DNA from: CAZEHS01 sp964424355 | GTDB lineage: Bacteria; Bacillota; Clostridia; Peptostreptococcales; Acidaminobacteraceae | NCBI GenBank assembly: GCA_964424355.1 | Contig: CAYRIO010000007.1 | Location: 62,001-126,000, forward strand | Direction: 5' to 3' | DNA: 64,000 nt | Shown here: positions 43,240 to 51,981 of the stretch, piece by piece | Numbering within the stretch: position 1 is the stretch's first letter | Layout of the letters: every line of letters starts with the position of its first letter | Notes under the pieces: generated by a model | Seen by the model: only the letters and a program-made list of their open reading frames with translations | Database searches by the model: none | Told to the model about the DNA's origin: nothing | Made by a program: the position numbers and the translations under genes

Positions 43240-43899
43240 TTATTTCTTCGAAATCTTATAATACCGGCAATCGCCCGCCAGTGGACAGTGCTCACATTCG
43301 GGTTTCCGAGCCTTGCAGCACCGCCTGCCGTGAAAGATGAGCAGGTGATGGCTGTGGGACCACCTGGCCTTTGGGATCGCTTTCATCAGCTGCTGTTCAG
43401 TTTTTTCAACAGTCTCGCTGTTTGCCAGTCCGATCCGGTTGGAAACCCGGAACACATGGGTATCCACAGCGATGGCAGGCACACCGAAGCCATTGCTGAG
43501 AACCACGTTTGCAGTTTTCCGCCCGACTCCCGGGAGAGCCGTCAGGGCTTCAAGGGTGCCGGGAACCTCACCACCATGCCTCTCCAGCAGCAGCCGGCAC
43601 GTGGCGTGGATATTGGCGGCCTTGCTGACATACAGACCACAGGTTTTAATGCGGCTGCCCAGCTCCTCTACGGAGAGCGTCAGGATGGCCTCCGGGGTGT
43701 TGTATTCCTTGAACAGTTCACCGGTCACTAGATTCACCCGAATATCCGTGCACTGGGCAGATAGGATGGTGGCGATCAGAAGTTCGAACCGATTGGTGAA
43801 ATCCAGCTCGGGACGCGCATCGGGATAAAGAGCCTCCAGGCAGTCCAGCACCTGGATCACTTTGGCCTTGGAGAGCATCGGCTTGTCAGTTGTTTTCAT
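43240..43899 (-). CDS. nth: Endonuclease III
   Basis: Base-excision repair glycosylase/AP lyase for oxidised pyrimidines. The helix-hairpin-helix LPGVGRKTANVVLSN carries the catalytic Lys, and VDTHVFRVSNRIG the catalytic Asp. A [4Fe-4S] cluster is formed by the four cysteines in CCKARKPECEHCPLAGDC (C-x6-C-x2-C-x5-C). The frame opens at 43953, but ATG 43899 gives the usual N-terminus and overlaps a 29-codon upstream reading frame. Confidence 0.96.
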   Translation of the reverse strand: MKTTDKPMLSKAKVIQVLDCLEALYPDARPELDFTNRFELLIATILSAQCTDIRVNLVTGELFKEYNTPEAILTLSVEELGSRIKTCGLYVSKAANIHATCRLLLERHGGEVPGTLEALTALPGVGRKTANVVLSNGFGVPAIAVDTHVFRVSNRIGLANSETVEKTEQQLMKAIPKARWSHSHHLLIFHGRRCCKARKPECEHCPLAGDCRYYKISKK

Positions 43900-43975
43900 A
43901 GTCGAAGACTTCCGTTTCTTCATCGATGCGGAGGATTTCCACCCGATGATCATTTTCGATCAGGGAAGCAGTCAT
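43886..43975 (-). CDS. Possible 29-residue leader peptide before nth
   Basis: ATG at 43975 opens a 29-codon frame (MTASLIENDHRVEILRIDEE...), whose TGA at 43886-43888 overlaps the nth start region (ATG 43899). TATAAT lies about 25 bases upstream of its ATG. No strong ribosome binding site precedes it. It may be a coupling leader or chance; I do not recognise the peptide. Confidence 0.3.
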   Translation of the reverse strand: MTASLIENDHRVEILRIDEETEVFDYENN

Positions 43976-44057
43976 GTTGATGTGAAGCTCTTTTTAATTA
44001 TAGTACAGAATGCGTGAGATTGCCATGAACACCCACCCCATGAAGCCTTTCCCGATA

Positions 44058-44096
44058 TGAAAACCCGCAGACACACCGATGGTTATGCCTGCGGGT
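44058..44096 (-). terminator. Terminator of the chemoreceptor gene
   Basis: 8-bp stem ACCCGCAG/CTGCGGGT (44063-44070 and 44089-44096) and TTTT on the minus transcript, 40 bp after the stop. Confidence 0.65.
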
Positions 44097-44136
44097 CGAA
44101 ACCCTGCCTGATGCAAGGTTCGCTTCATCTATTCTA

Positions 44137-46257
44137 TTATGACTCCAGACGGATCCGTGACAGGATGGTATGGAGACTCGCACTGCGCTCACGGGTTTCC
44201 AGCGCTTCCCGGAGCAGGGATTCCGAATTGAGGGCAATGGAACTGGACGCGCCGGCAATGGCACTGGAGGCCTCCGCTCCCTCCGCCACATGCCTTGACA
44301 TGGTTTGAGCCGAGTCATGGACAGTCTCCACAGATGCCGCCAGTTCTTCTGCGGTGGCGCTGAGCTCCAGTGACATATCACGGAACGTCTTAGCCCCCTC
44401 TGCAAATTCGCTGCCAACGCCTTCCAATAGCGAATAATCTGACATGACCTTGGTTTCGATGAACTGCAGCATGTCTGTGGAACTGGCTGACAGGGAATTC
44501 ACCGAAGAGAGGATAATCGCCGCCGTTTGCTGAATTTCACCCACGGTCACCTTGGATTCCTCCGCGAGCTTCCGGATCTCATCCGCTACGACGGAAAATC
44601 CTCTACCGGCTTCACCGGCCCGTGCGGCTTCAATCGCTGCATTCAACGCCAGCAGATTGGTCTGGCCTGAGATGGTCAGAATGGCCTCGGAAAGGTCCGT
44701 GATCCGCTGAACGTTTTTAGCATCGCTGATGGCCTCGGAGAGGCGGGACTGGGTGCGATGGTACATCTCGTTGGCCTGTTGGATTGCATCTACCGCCTTC
44801 TGGCCAACCCGATCCGCATTGCCATGAATTTCAGATGCGGTCTGTGCCCCGAGCTCAGCCCGTTTTGCCAGGCTGAGAACCGCCTGTGACATATCCTCCG
44901 TACTCTCGTAGACCGATCCTGCTCCGCTGCTGGCTTCATCCATGCCCGCAGTCAATTCCTCGGTGGTTGCGGATATTTCCTGCAGATGGCCGTTCATATC
45001 CTCAACGTGAGCTTCCAACCGGAATACCGCACTGACCGTCGTATCGCCGACGGCCCGTATTTCCTGAACGATTGAAATGAGGTGACTCTTCATCTCGGCA
45101 ACGGATTGAACCAAGCTGCCGATCTCGCCGCCCTGTTTTCCAAGGTGACTCGGCATCGGCGTTGCCAGATCGAGTTTCCCGATTTTAGCAAGGTAGTCTG
45201 ACAGGATGCCAAGGGGCTTCAGCATTCTTGGAACCATCACCGCCGTTGCTGCAACCATTGTCACCAGAATCGTGATGATGGTCACGAACAGGATATTGCG
45301 CAGCTTGAAATATTCCATCAGCAAATCGGATTCCCGAACCAAGGTGACAAAGGCCCATTTTGCATTCTGGCCTGGCACTTCCAAAGGCGCAAACACCTTC
45401 AGGGTCTGCGCGTTGGTCTCGGCAGCCCGTGCAAAGTAGTGTACCGATTTTCCCGTGTTGACTGTGTTGACCGCTTCCAGGCTCTGTTCATCGTAAGCGG
45501 AAAGATTCTTGCCGACCAGCTCCGGTTTCTCTGCATGGGCGAGGATCATATCCGTTTCGGATACCAAAGCGGAAAAACCGCCACTGATTTTCGTGGTCTT
45601 GACCTGTTCCTGAAACTTAGCCATATCGATGTCGACACCGGCAACGCCGACGAACACACCCTGCTGATCATAGATCGGAACCGCCAGACTCACCATGAGG
45701 ACATCCTTGCCATTCACAGAGCCTGTATAGGGCGGTATCAACGTCATCTCTTTATTTCCCTTAGGAAGCGTGAAGTACTGCGACGTAGAATCCACCTGGT
45801 AATCCGGGGATTTCTGAATGACAATTTGGTCGCCGTTTTTTGCAAGATAGGGACTGAATCGCCCGCTTGTGTCGCTTCCTGGGAGTCCGAGATACTGTTG
45901 GTCGTTACCCCCGAAACGGTTGGGATCCGATGCCATCCACACCCCGATGATGAAATCGGACTGGGACAGCCCGGTTTTCATGAACTCAACAACCTCGCTC
46001 CGACTCTGTCTGCCGTATGTATTCTGCATCTTTACAAAAGTGCCGAACTGATTCAGGTAGGCTGAAGCGCTTTTGAGATTCAGCGCCGTTTCCTTTGCGG
46101 CCCCTTCCGAGGCGGCGGTTGCCGATGCGATGGCGGAATCATAGCTGTAGCGGCTCACCTGGCTCAGCACACTGTAGCTGAGGACCCCGAGCAACACGAC
46201 CAGCAGGACCCCAATCGAAAGGGAAATCCTTGTGGACATTTTCATTTTGTTCAACAT
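44137..46257 (-). CDS. Methyl-accepting chemotaxis protein with double-Cache sensor
   Basis: Chemoreceptor of 706 residues. Membrane segments lie at about 11-33 and 315-340 and enclose an extracellular double-Cache domain (about 34-300), with the segment VFVGVAGVDIDMAKFQEQV typical of dCache_1. HAMP follows, then the cytoplasmic helical hairpin with the highly conserved tip ILTISGQTNLLALNAAIEAA and ARAGEAGRGFSVVADEIRKLAE. The ligand is unknown; Cache domains often bind amino acids or organic acids. ATG has AAGGAG upstream. It lies 71 bp after the HD-GYP gene with a 16-bp palindrome in the spacer. Confidence 0.93.
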   Translation of the reverse strand: MLNKMKMSTRISLSIGVLLVVLLGVLSYSVLSQVSRYSYDSAIASATAASEGAAKETALNLKSASAYLNQFGTFVKMQNTYGRQSRSEVVEFMKTGLSQSDFIIGVWMASDPNRFGGNDQQYLGLPGSDTSGRFSPYLAKNGDQIVIQKSPDYQVDSTSQYFTLPKGNKEMTLIPPYTGSVNGKDVLMVSLAVPIYDQQGVFVGVAGVDIDMAKFQEQVKTTKISGGFSALVSETDMILAHAEKPELVGKNLSAYDEQSLEAVNTVNTGKSVHYFARAAETNAQTLKVFAPLEVPGQNAKWAFVTLVRESDLLMEYFKLRNILFVTIITILVTMVAATAVMVPRMLKPLGILSDYLAKIGKLDLATPMPSHLGKQGGEIGSLVQSVAEMKSHLISIVQEIRAVGDTTVSAVFRLEAHVEDMNGHLQEISATTEELTAGMDEASSGAGSVYESTEDMSQAVLSLAKRAELGAQTASEIHGNADRVGQKAVDAIQQANEMYHRTQSRLSEAISDAKNVQRITDLSEAILTISGQTNLLALNAAIEAARAGEAGRGFSVVADEIRKLAEESKVTVGEIQQTAAIILSSVNSLSASSTDMLQFIETKVMSDYSLLEGVGSEFAEGAKTFRDMSLELSATAEELAASVETVHDSAQTMSRHVAEGAEASSAIAGASSSIALNSESLLREALETRERSASLHTILSRIRLES

Positions 46258-46298
46258 ACTGTGCTCCTTTCCTCATTGCCTTGGGATTATGTATATTA

Positions 46299-46314
46299 GG
46301 CAGGTTAACCTGCC
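46299..46314. promoter_or_regulatory. 16-bp perfect palindrome between HD-GYP and chemoreceptor genes
   Basis: GGCAGGTTAACCTGCC, perfect dyad, without a T-run on either side. An operator is more likely than a terminator. The binding protein is unknown. Confidence 0.45.
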
Positions 46315-46328
46315 AATGGCAAGCAGCT

Positions 46329-48173
46329 TTATACAGCGGAAGTCTCGATGGCGGATGGCGTCTCGGCTGAATCCTCCCGGAACTCCGAATTCCTGATCAA
46401 ATGGATGAACCGATCCGTCAGCAGCGGATCGAACTGTGTGCCGCGCCCTTTTTCCAGCTCTTTGATGGCTTCGGCCACAGACAGGGCGCTGCTCCGGTAG
46501 GGCCGGTTGCTTGTCATGGCATCGAAGGAATCCGCGATGGCCAGTACTTTAGCTGCAGGATGGATGGCCTCCCCCTTAAGCCCGACAGGATACCCCTTGC
46601 CGTCAATCCGCTCGTGATGCTGCAAAAGTATCATCCGGCAGGATTCCAGAAAAGTAACCCCCTCCAAAATCTCAGCACCGATAGCCGGATGCTGTTTGAC
46701 CCGTTCAAATTCTTCCTCTGTCAGGCGCCCGGGTTTATTGATGATCCCATCCGGAATTCCGATTTTTCCGATATCGTGGAGGATACCGGCAAATTCCAGA
46801 TCTTTCATTTCAGATGAGTTGAAGCCTGACAGCCGTCCCAGCTTCAACGAATAATCGTTGACCCGCTGACAGTGCCCCCGGGTATAGTGATCATCGGCCT
46901 CTATGGCATTGGCCAGGGATCGGACCGTCGCCAGATACCCTGACTGGATACGCAGAATGGATTCTTCCAGCTCTTGGTTGACGCTGTCAGAGATTTCATA
47001 CAGCGTGTGGATCTCCTGCTTCTGATTCCGGATTTCAAGGTTCTGCTCTGTCAGCATCTTCAGGTTCTGATCCCGCTCTGCATGCATTTCATGGATGCGG
47101 TCCAGCATGCGGTCAAACGCCTCACTGATTTCACCGATTTCGTCCCTGGAAACCGCACCGTCGCGCCGAACACTGCGCGCATCCATCTCCCCACGGGAAA
47201 CCGACCGGATCGTTTCCATAATTGCCTGAAGGGGCTTTAGGATGAATCTGGCTGAGAGAATCGCGGCCAGCATCAGTACTGCCGCCACCATGATTGCCGT
47301 AACCAGGGTCATCGCCTTCAAATTGTCAAACAGGGCCGCAAGGTCGATTTCCCGGATTCCAACGAGCTTCCAGCCCGTTTCCGGCAAAGTCACAAAGGCA
47401 TAGGCATACCGGTGACCGGATTGCGAGAAGCTCCCCTGCCCCTCCTTGTTCTTCAGGGCGTCCTGCGCCCAGCCTTCTCCCGCCATATCGGTTGCAAGTA
47501 ACTCTTCGTTCGGATGCGCGTAAACCACACCCTTTGAATCCAGAACAACGATATATCCGGATTGGTTCGCATAAACCCCTGTCAACATTCTTGAAAACAG
47601 CCGGAGTTTGATATCCATGCCCACAACACCCAGAATCGTATCACCCTGCTTCACAACCTTGGACACCGTCAGGATCATATCACCGTTTGAGCTGACATCC
47701 ATGTACGGACGGGACCAGAAGACACGGTCTGGATTGCTCCGGGCGCCTTCATACCACGTTCTGTGGCGGGCGTCATAGTTTCGGGGCAGTGTCATCCGTT
47801 CAGGAACCGAACTGAGACCGCCATCAGCATCTGAACCAAAGTAGATGCAGGACACGTCGCGGTTCAATGTCAAATAGCTTTTCCATTCAGAATGCATCTG
47901 AGCATAGCCGGTTTCCGAAGAATCGGCCGCTGCACCCTGATGGATGAGCTCCGGATAAACAGACCAATAGGTAACAACCTTGGACATGTCCGTCAGGAGG
48001 TTTTTCAGGTAATAGTCCTGAACATTCCTGACAGTTTGCCGATTGTCCCGCATGATGTTTTCACTGGCATAGCCCTTGACGAAATAATAGACCGATGACC
48101 CCAGCAGCAAGCCATATATCAGGATCAGAATGGCAAATGCCAATCCGAGCTTCTTTCCGAGGGACGCCTTCAT
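46329..48173 (-). CDS. HD-GYP domain protein with Cache sensor and HAMP
   Basis: Probable membrane-bound cyclic-di-GMP phosphodiesterase. A membrane helix at about 12-34, an extracellular Cache sensor (about 35-285), a second helix (about 288-312), HAMP and a short coiled coil precede the HD-GYP domain (about 420-600). Its catalytic signatures are present: ILHDIGKIGIPD (HD), KQHPAIGAEIL and HHERIDGKGYP (GYP loop). ATG 48173 with GGAGG is the start. The sensor resembles that of the downstream chemoreceptor in layout. The substrate (c-di-GMP or cGAMP) cannot be read from sequence. Confidence 0.9.
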   Translation of the reverse strand: MKASLGKKLGLAFAILILIYGLLLGSSVYYFVKGYASENIMRDNRQTVRNVQDYYLKNLLTDMSKVVTYWSVYPELIHQGAAADSSETGYAQMHSEWKSYLTLNRDVSCIYFGSDADGGLSSVPERMTLPRNYDARHRTWYEGARSNPDRVFWSRPYMDVSSNGDMILTVSKVVKQGDTILGVVGMDIKLRLFSRMLTGVYANQSGYIVVLDSKGVVYAHPNEELLATDMAGEGWAQDALKNKEGQGSFSQSGHRYAYAFVTLPETGWKLVGIREIDLAALFDNLKAMTLVTAIMVAAVLMLAAILSARFILKPLQAIMETIRSVSRGEMDARSVRRDGAVSRDEIGEISEAFDRMLDRIHEMHAERDQNLKMLTEQNLEIRNQKQEIHTLYEISDSVNQELEESILRIQSGYLATVRSLANAIEADDHYTRGHCQRVNDYSLKLGRLSGFNSSEMKDLEFAGILHDIGKIGIPDGIINKPGRLTEEEFERVKQHPAIGAEILEGVTFLESCRMILLQHHERIDGKGYPVGLKGEAIHPAAKVLAIADSFDAMTSNRPYRSSALSVAEAIKELEKGRGTQFDPLLTDRFIHLIRNSEFREDSAETPSAIETSAV

Positions 48174-48220
48174 AAAACCGCCTCCGTGTTTATGCAAACC
48201 GCAACTTCCGAACGCATCAC

Positions 48221-48237
48221 TTGTATACTATATACAA
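48221..48237. promoter_or_regulatory. 17-bp palindrome upstream of the HD-GYP gene
   Basis: TTGTATA-CTA-TATACAA, perfect 7-bp arms, 48 bases before the start codon. Its shape resembles operators of GntR-type regulators. No regulator gene lies next to it. Confidence 0.4.
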
Positions 48238-48558
48238 TGATATCATACGCAAAAATGCGCTTTTTCTCATGAACGCCTGTATCCGTAAGATATTCCAGGT
48301 GCAATTCCTTAGTTTGTTTATACAAATTTTAAAATTGCCCTGTTCCCCTTCTCCTGAAGTGCCCCCACGCCCGAAATTATGCATCAAAAGCTTCTAAACA
48401 TTAAGATTCCCTTAAAAAACACGCATATTTATGCCGAGATTTGTGGTGTCTGGCATCATGAAAAATTTCGTTAACACTGTTTTAAACAGGCTTCATCTCC
48501 AAATATCAGCTTCCAACCCAGCTCATATTTATACATAAGCTAACTTCGCATCAATTAG
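48238..48558. other. AT-rich spacer between the HD-GYP gene and the pdu operon end
   Basis: No gene found on either strand. It presumably carries the HD-GYP promoter. The -10 candidates (TATAGT, TATACA) lie within the palindrome at 48221-48237 and lack a properly spaced -35. Confidence 0.4.
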
Positions 48559-48600
48559 AAAAGCCACCCCCGGGATGATTAAAGATCATGGGGATGGCTC
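48559..48600 (-). terminator. Terminator of the pdu operon
   Basis: Stem AGCCATCCCC/GGGGTGGCT with one bulge (48590-48599 and 48562-48570), followed by TTTT on the minus transcript, about 55 bp after the pduT stop. Confidence 0.7.
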
Positions 48601-48654
48601 ATACGTTCATGTGTATTCAGTGCATATCTGTCAGGCTGTTCACCGCCAGACTTC

Positions 48655-49203
48655 TTATAAGAGAGAGCGGATCACTTCATCCGACGGCGTGGCGATGGCC
48701 ATATCCGCCAGGATTTCTCCGGCCTCCCCGAATTTGTCCCGGGCCGCCCGGATTGCGGTGTTGACTGCCGCTATATCCCCGGAGAAGAGCACAAACCCTT
48801 TGCCGCCCAATCCCCGGGCGATCCGAATCTCCAGCAGCTGGACCGCGGCGGATTTACGGATGTGATCCCCTATCCAGATGGACGCGGCGGCCGACATGGT
48901 TTCGATGCCGCCGATGGATTTAACGGATTCCGGATAGGTGGTGGCAGTCAGTGCGGGAATGACATCGGCGTGAACGCTGGTGAGCATATGGGATGCCACC
49001 AGGAATACCCCGGCGTTTTTCTGGGCCGACTGGAACGCGGCCTTCACCGAGCCCACCTCGCCGCTGAAGATGACAATGTACTTGCCTGGACAAATGGGTG
49101 CCGCCAGGGCCAGCCGGACGTTACCGGCCTTTGTGGCTACATCGGCTGTTTCTATCCCCTTGACGATGCTTTTCAGCTCAAGGATTCCCAGGGCATGATC
49201 CAT
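48655..49203 (-). CDS. pduT: BMC shell protein PduT (tandem BMC domains, Fe-S type)
   Basis: Trimer-forming shell protein with two BMC domains (about 4-88 and 98-180). Cys38 in AAPICPGKY sits where Salmonella PduT ligates a [4Fe-4S] cluster at the trimer centre, thought to pass electrons across the shell to PduS. Length is 182 residues. ATG has GAGGAGG. It is the last gene of the operon, next to pduS as in Salmonella. Confidence 0.95.
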   Translation of the reverse strand: MDHALGILELKSIVKGIETADVATKAGNVRLALAAPICPGKYIVIFSGEVGSVKAAFQSAQKNAGVFLVASHMLTSVHADVIPALTATTYPESVKSIGGIETMSAAASIWIGDHIRKSAAVQLLEIRIARGLGGKGFVLFSGDIAAVNTAIRAARDKFGEAGEILADMAIATPSDEVIRSLL

Positions 49204-49222
49204 GATGGTTCCTCCTCATGTG

Positions 49223-50548
49223 TTATTGAGCTGTCCGGATCATCACTTTGTGATCATCCGCAAAAGTCACCATGCCGGTGACGCCGGCGTGAACCGGAGC
49301 ACCGATACCGTTTTCTGGCATGGCATAAATCAACTGACCTTTCATGACCAGGGATCCGGTCTCCACCTGCAGTCCACCGGGAGCACCGACATGCTGCCGT
49401 CCATGCAGGGTCACGGTTTCAGCCGGAGGAGCCTGCTCAGAGAACGCCGCCTCCGCTTCGAACCGGTTCAGATCCAGCCGGGCGACGAGGCGGGGCACCG
49501 GGAATCCCCTGAGGTCCCGATAAGGATGGGGTTCCGGGTTCTGGTCGGGATTGGGGAGCCTCACCCCCATGGCCCTGAGCTGTTTCTTCAGGGCGATATT
49601 CACCTTCCAAGGCTGCAGGCCGAAGAGACAGGCCTGCTCGCACAGGACACATTCGCAGCAGAGCAAGGCTTCGGTTGCCGATGAGTCCGGCCCGGCGGTG
49701 CCGTAGGCTGCCAGCCGCATCATGTGGGAGGGTCTCAGCTTATGCCCCTGCAGATACCGGGGACACACATCGGTGCAGAGATTGCACTGGCAGCAGAGAT
49801 CCTTGGCCTCCTTCAGGCTCCGCTCCGTGGATTTAAGCTTGGAGAGGATCACCGGATGGTCCGCCGGGAGGACGATGTATCCCTTGGAGGTCTTGGTGAC
49901 CCAGGCTGTTTCCGGGTCGCAGAGCCGTCCCATCATGGGACCGCCGTCCACCACGGCATAGTTTGCCAGTGTGACGCCTCCGGCCATGGTCAGCAGAGTC
50001 TTCAGGGAGGTTCCCAAAGGTACCTGGAAGGTGGCGGGGGTTTTCACCGCTCCGGTGATTGTTACGAACTTATCAATCACCGGTTGGTCCGACAGGGCCT
50101 TCAGGATATTCAGGGCTGTCTCCACGTTGATGACCACCGCCCCTACGTGGATGGGGAGCCCCGCTTCTGGAACCGTTTTCCCGGTCACTTCACGGACGAT
50201 GTACTGCTCATCTCCGGCGGGGTAGACGTTTTTCAGGCGCTTTAGGGAGATTTCCGGGAACTGCTTCACGAAGGGTTCCAGGGCATCGATGGCATCGTGG
50301 TACTTGGCCTTCAGGGCAATGACCCCCGCCACGGCACCGGTGGCTTCACAGGCCAGTCTCAGCCCTGCCACCAGCTCCTCAGGAAAACGGGTCATCAGCT
50401 GCTGGTCTACCCGCAGCAGGGGTTCACATTCTGCGCCGTTGATGATGACCACCTGAGCCTGACAGTCCAGCTTGACGTAGGTGGGGAAACCGGCGCCCCC
50501 GGCGCCGACCACCCCCGCTTCTTTGATTTTCTGTACGATCTCATGCAT
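49223..50548 (-). CDS. pduS: Cobalamin reductase PduS (RnfC-like)
   Basis: Flavo-iron-sulfur protein that reduces cob(III/II)alamin for PduO. The N-terminal FMN/NADH motif is GVVGAGGAGFPTYVKL (residues 13-28), followed by an SLBB region and two cysteine clusters, CCQCNLCTDVCPRY near residue 258 and CCECVLCEQACLFG near 302, expected to bind two [4Fe-4S] clusters. A second beta-rich domain ends the protein. Length is 441 residues. It is encoded between pduP and pduT. Confidence 0.94.
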   Translation of the reverse strand: MHEIVQKIKEAGVVGAGGAGFPTYVKLDCQAQVVIINGAECEPLLRVDQQLMTRFPEELVAGLRLACEATGAVAGVIALKAKYHDAIDALEPFVKQFPEISLKRLKNVYPAGDEQYIVREVTGKTVPEAGLPIHVGAVVINVETALNILKALSDQPVIDKFVTITGAVKTPATFQVPLGTSLKTLLTMAGGVTLANYAVVDGGPMMGRLCDPETAWVTKTSKGYIVLPADHPVILSKLKSTERSLKEAKDLCCQCNLCTDVCPRYLQGHKLRPSHMMRLAAYGTAGPDSSATEALLCCECVLCEQACLFGLQPWKVNIALKKQLRAMGVRLPNPDQNPEPHPYRDLRGFPVPRLVARLDLNRFEAEAAFSEQAPPAETVTLHGRQHVGAPGGLQVETGSLVMKGQLIYAMPENGIGAPVHAGVTGMVTFADDHKVMIRTAQ

Positions 50549-50565
50549 CGATTTTCACCGTTCCC

Positions 50566-51981
50566 TTATTTCAACATGAACCCACCGGCTAAAACACACC
50601 GCCTGATCCGCGTGAAGCTTTTTGCCGAGGTCAGCCCTTCACCGGTAGGACCGGCAATGGTGAATGTGGTGTACCCTTCCCCGCCCACGCCGATTCCGGC
50701 ATAGGAGGGGGCATTCTTGACAAAGATCGTGGTTTCCGCCAGCCTGGCAAATTTAGAGAGGACATCCACATCCTTGGAGTGAACCATGGCGGTGTGCCTG
50801 TTTCCATGTTCGCACTTACAGGCCAGCCGGATCCCGGCTTCCACATCGGGAACCCGGACAATAGGCAGGATGGGCATCATCAGTTCTTCCTGCACAAAGG
50901 GGTGATCCGCCGGGGTTTCCAGGATGATCAGGGGGGTTGTTTCCGGGGCGCTGATCCCGATCCGTTTCAGGATCAGATGGGCATCCTTGCCGATCCAGGA
51001 TCGGCTGGGACCGCCTTTGTCAGTGAGCACCGCCTGTTCAAGCCGCTTGATATCCTCCGGATCCTTCAGCAGCCAGGCACCTGCCTTTTTCATGCTGAAG
51101 ATCAGGTAATCCGCCACATCTTCCACCACGATGCATTCCTTTTCGGCGATGCAGGGAAGATTGTTATCAAAGCTGGCTCCGGCCACGATATCCGCACCGG
51201 CCTTTTCAATGTCCGCCGTCTTGTCCACCAGGACCGGGGGATTCCCCGCTCCGGCGCCGATGGCCTTCTTCCCGGAGGAAAGGACTGTGTCCACCACCGC
51301 CGGACCCCCGGTAGCCACCAGCATCCGCACCTTGGGGTGCTTCATCATGATGCCGGCCTGCTCCATGTTGGGCTCTGCCACGGTGACCACCAGATTTCGG
51401 GGGCCTCCGGCCAGGATAACGGCTTCATTGATCAGCCGAACGGTGAGGGCGGATATTTTCTTGGCCCCGGGATGAGGGCTGAAAACCACGCTGTTTCCGG
51501 CGGCAATCATGCCGATGCTGTTGCAGATCACCGTTTCCGATGGATTGGTGGAGGGGGTGATGGCCCCGATGACGCCGAAGGGGGAGTATTCCACCAGGGT
51601 CAGACCGTCGTCTCCTGTGTAGCTTTGAGACTGAAGGTCTTCAACCCCCGGGGTCTTATCGATGACCAGCCGGTGCTTCAGGATCTTGTGATCCACCCGG
51701 CCCATGCCGGTATCCTCGACCCCCAGCCGCGCCATTTCTTCGATATGGGGCGTCAGGTGCTCCCGGATCCTATCGATGATCCGACGGCGATCCTTCAGGG
51801 CGAAGCAGGTGAAAAGTTCTTTTTGAGCGATAGCAGCCGCCTCAATCGCCTCGTTCATATCCTTGAAGATCCCGCAGCCCAGCCCCTGTTCCGTGGGGGT
51901 TCCCGGGGATTTCATCTTTTCCTGTACCTTTTGAGCAATCAGGGTTGTCAGAGTGTTCAGTGTTTTCTCATCAACCTGCAT
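50566..51981 (-). CDS. pduP: CoA-acylating propionaldehyde dehydrogenase PduP
   Basis: Oxidises propionaldehyde (or 3-hydroxypropionaldehyde) to the acyl-CoA with NAD inside the BMC. ALDH fold of 471 residues. The catalytic cysteine lies in NNLPCIAEKE. The N-terminal 20 residues (MQVDEKTLNTLTTLIAQKVQ) form an amphipathic helix like the known PduP encapsulation peptide. ATG 51981 is eight bases from GGAGGG; the GTG at 51990 is inside the ribosome binding site. It overlaps pduO by 11 bp. Confidence 0.95.
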   Translation of the reverse strand: MQVDEKTLNTLTTLIAQKVQEKMKSPGTPTEQGLGCGIFKDMNEAIEAAAIAQKELFTCFALKDRRRIIDRIREHLTPHIEEMARLGVEDTGMGRVDHKILKHRLVIDKTPGVEDLQSQSYTGDDGLTLVEYSPFGVIGAITPSTNPSETVICNSIGMIAAGNSVVFSPHPGAKKISALTVRLINEAVILAGGPRNLVVTVAEPNMEQAGIMMKHPKVRMLVATGGPAVVDTVLSSGKKAIGAGAGNPPVLVDKTADIEKAGADIVAGASFDNNLPCIAEKECIVVEDVADYLIFSMKKAGAWLLKDPEDIKRLEQAVLTDKGGPSRSWIGKDAHLILKRIGISAPETTPLIILETPADHPFVQEELMMPILPIVRVPDVEAGIRLACKCEHGNRHTAMVHSKDVDVLSKFARLAETTIFVKNAPSYAGIGVGGEGYTTFTIAGPTGEGLTSAKSFTRIRRCVLAGGFMLK

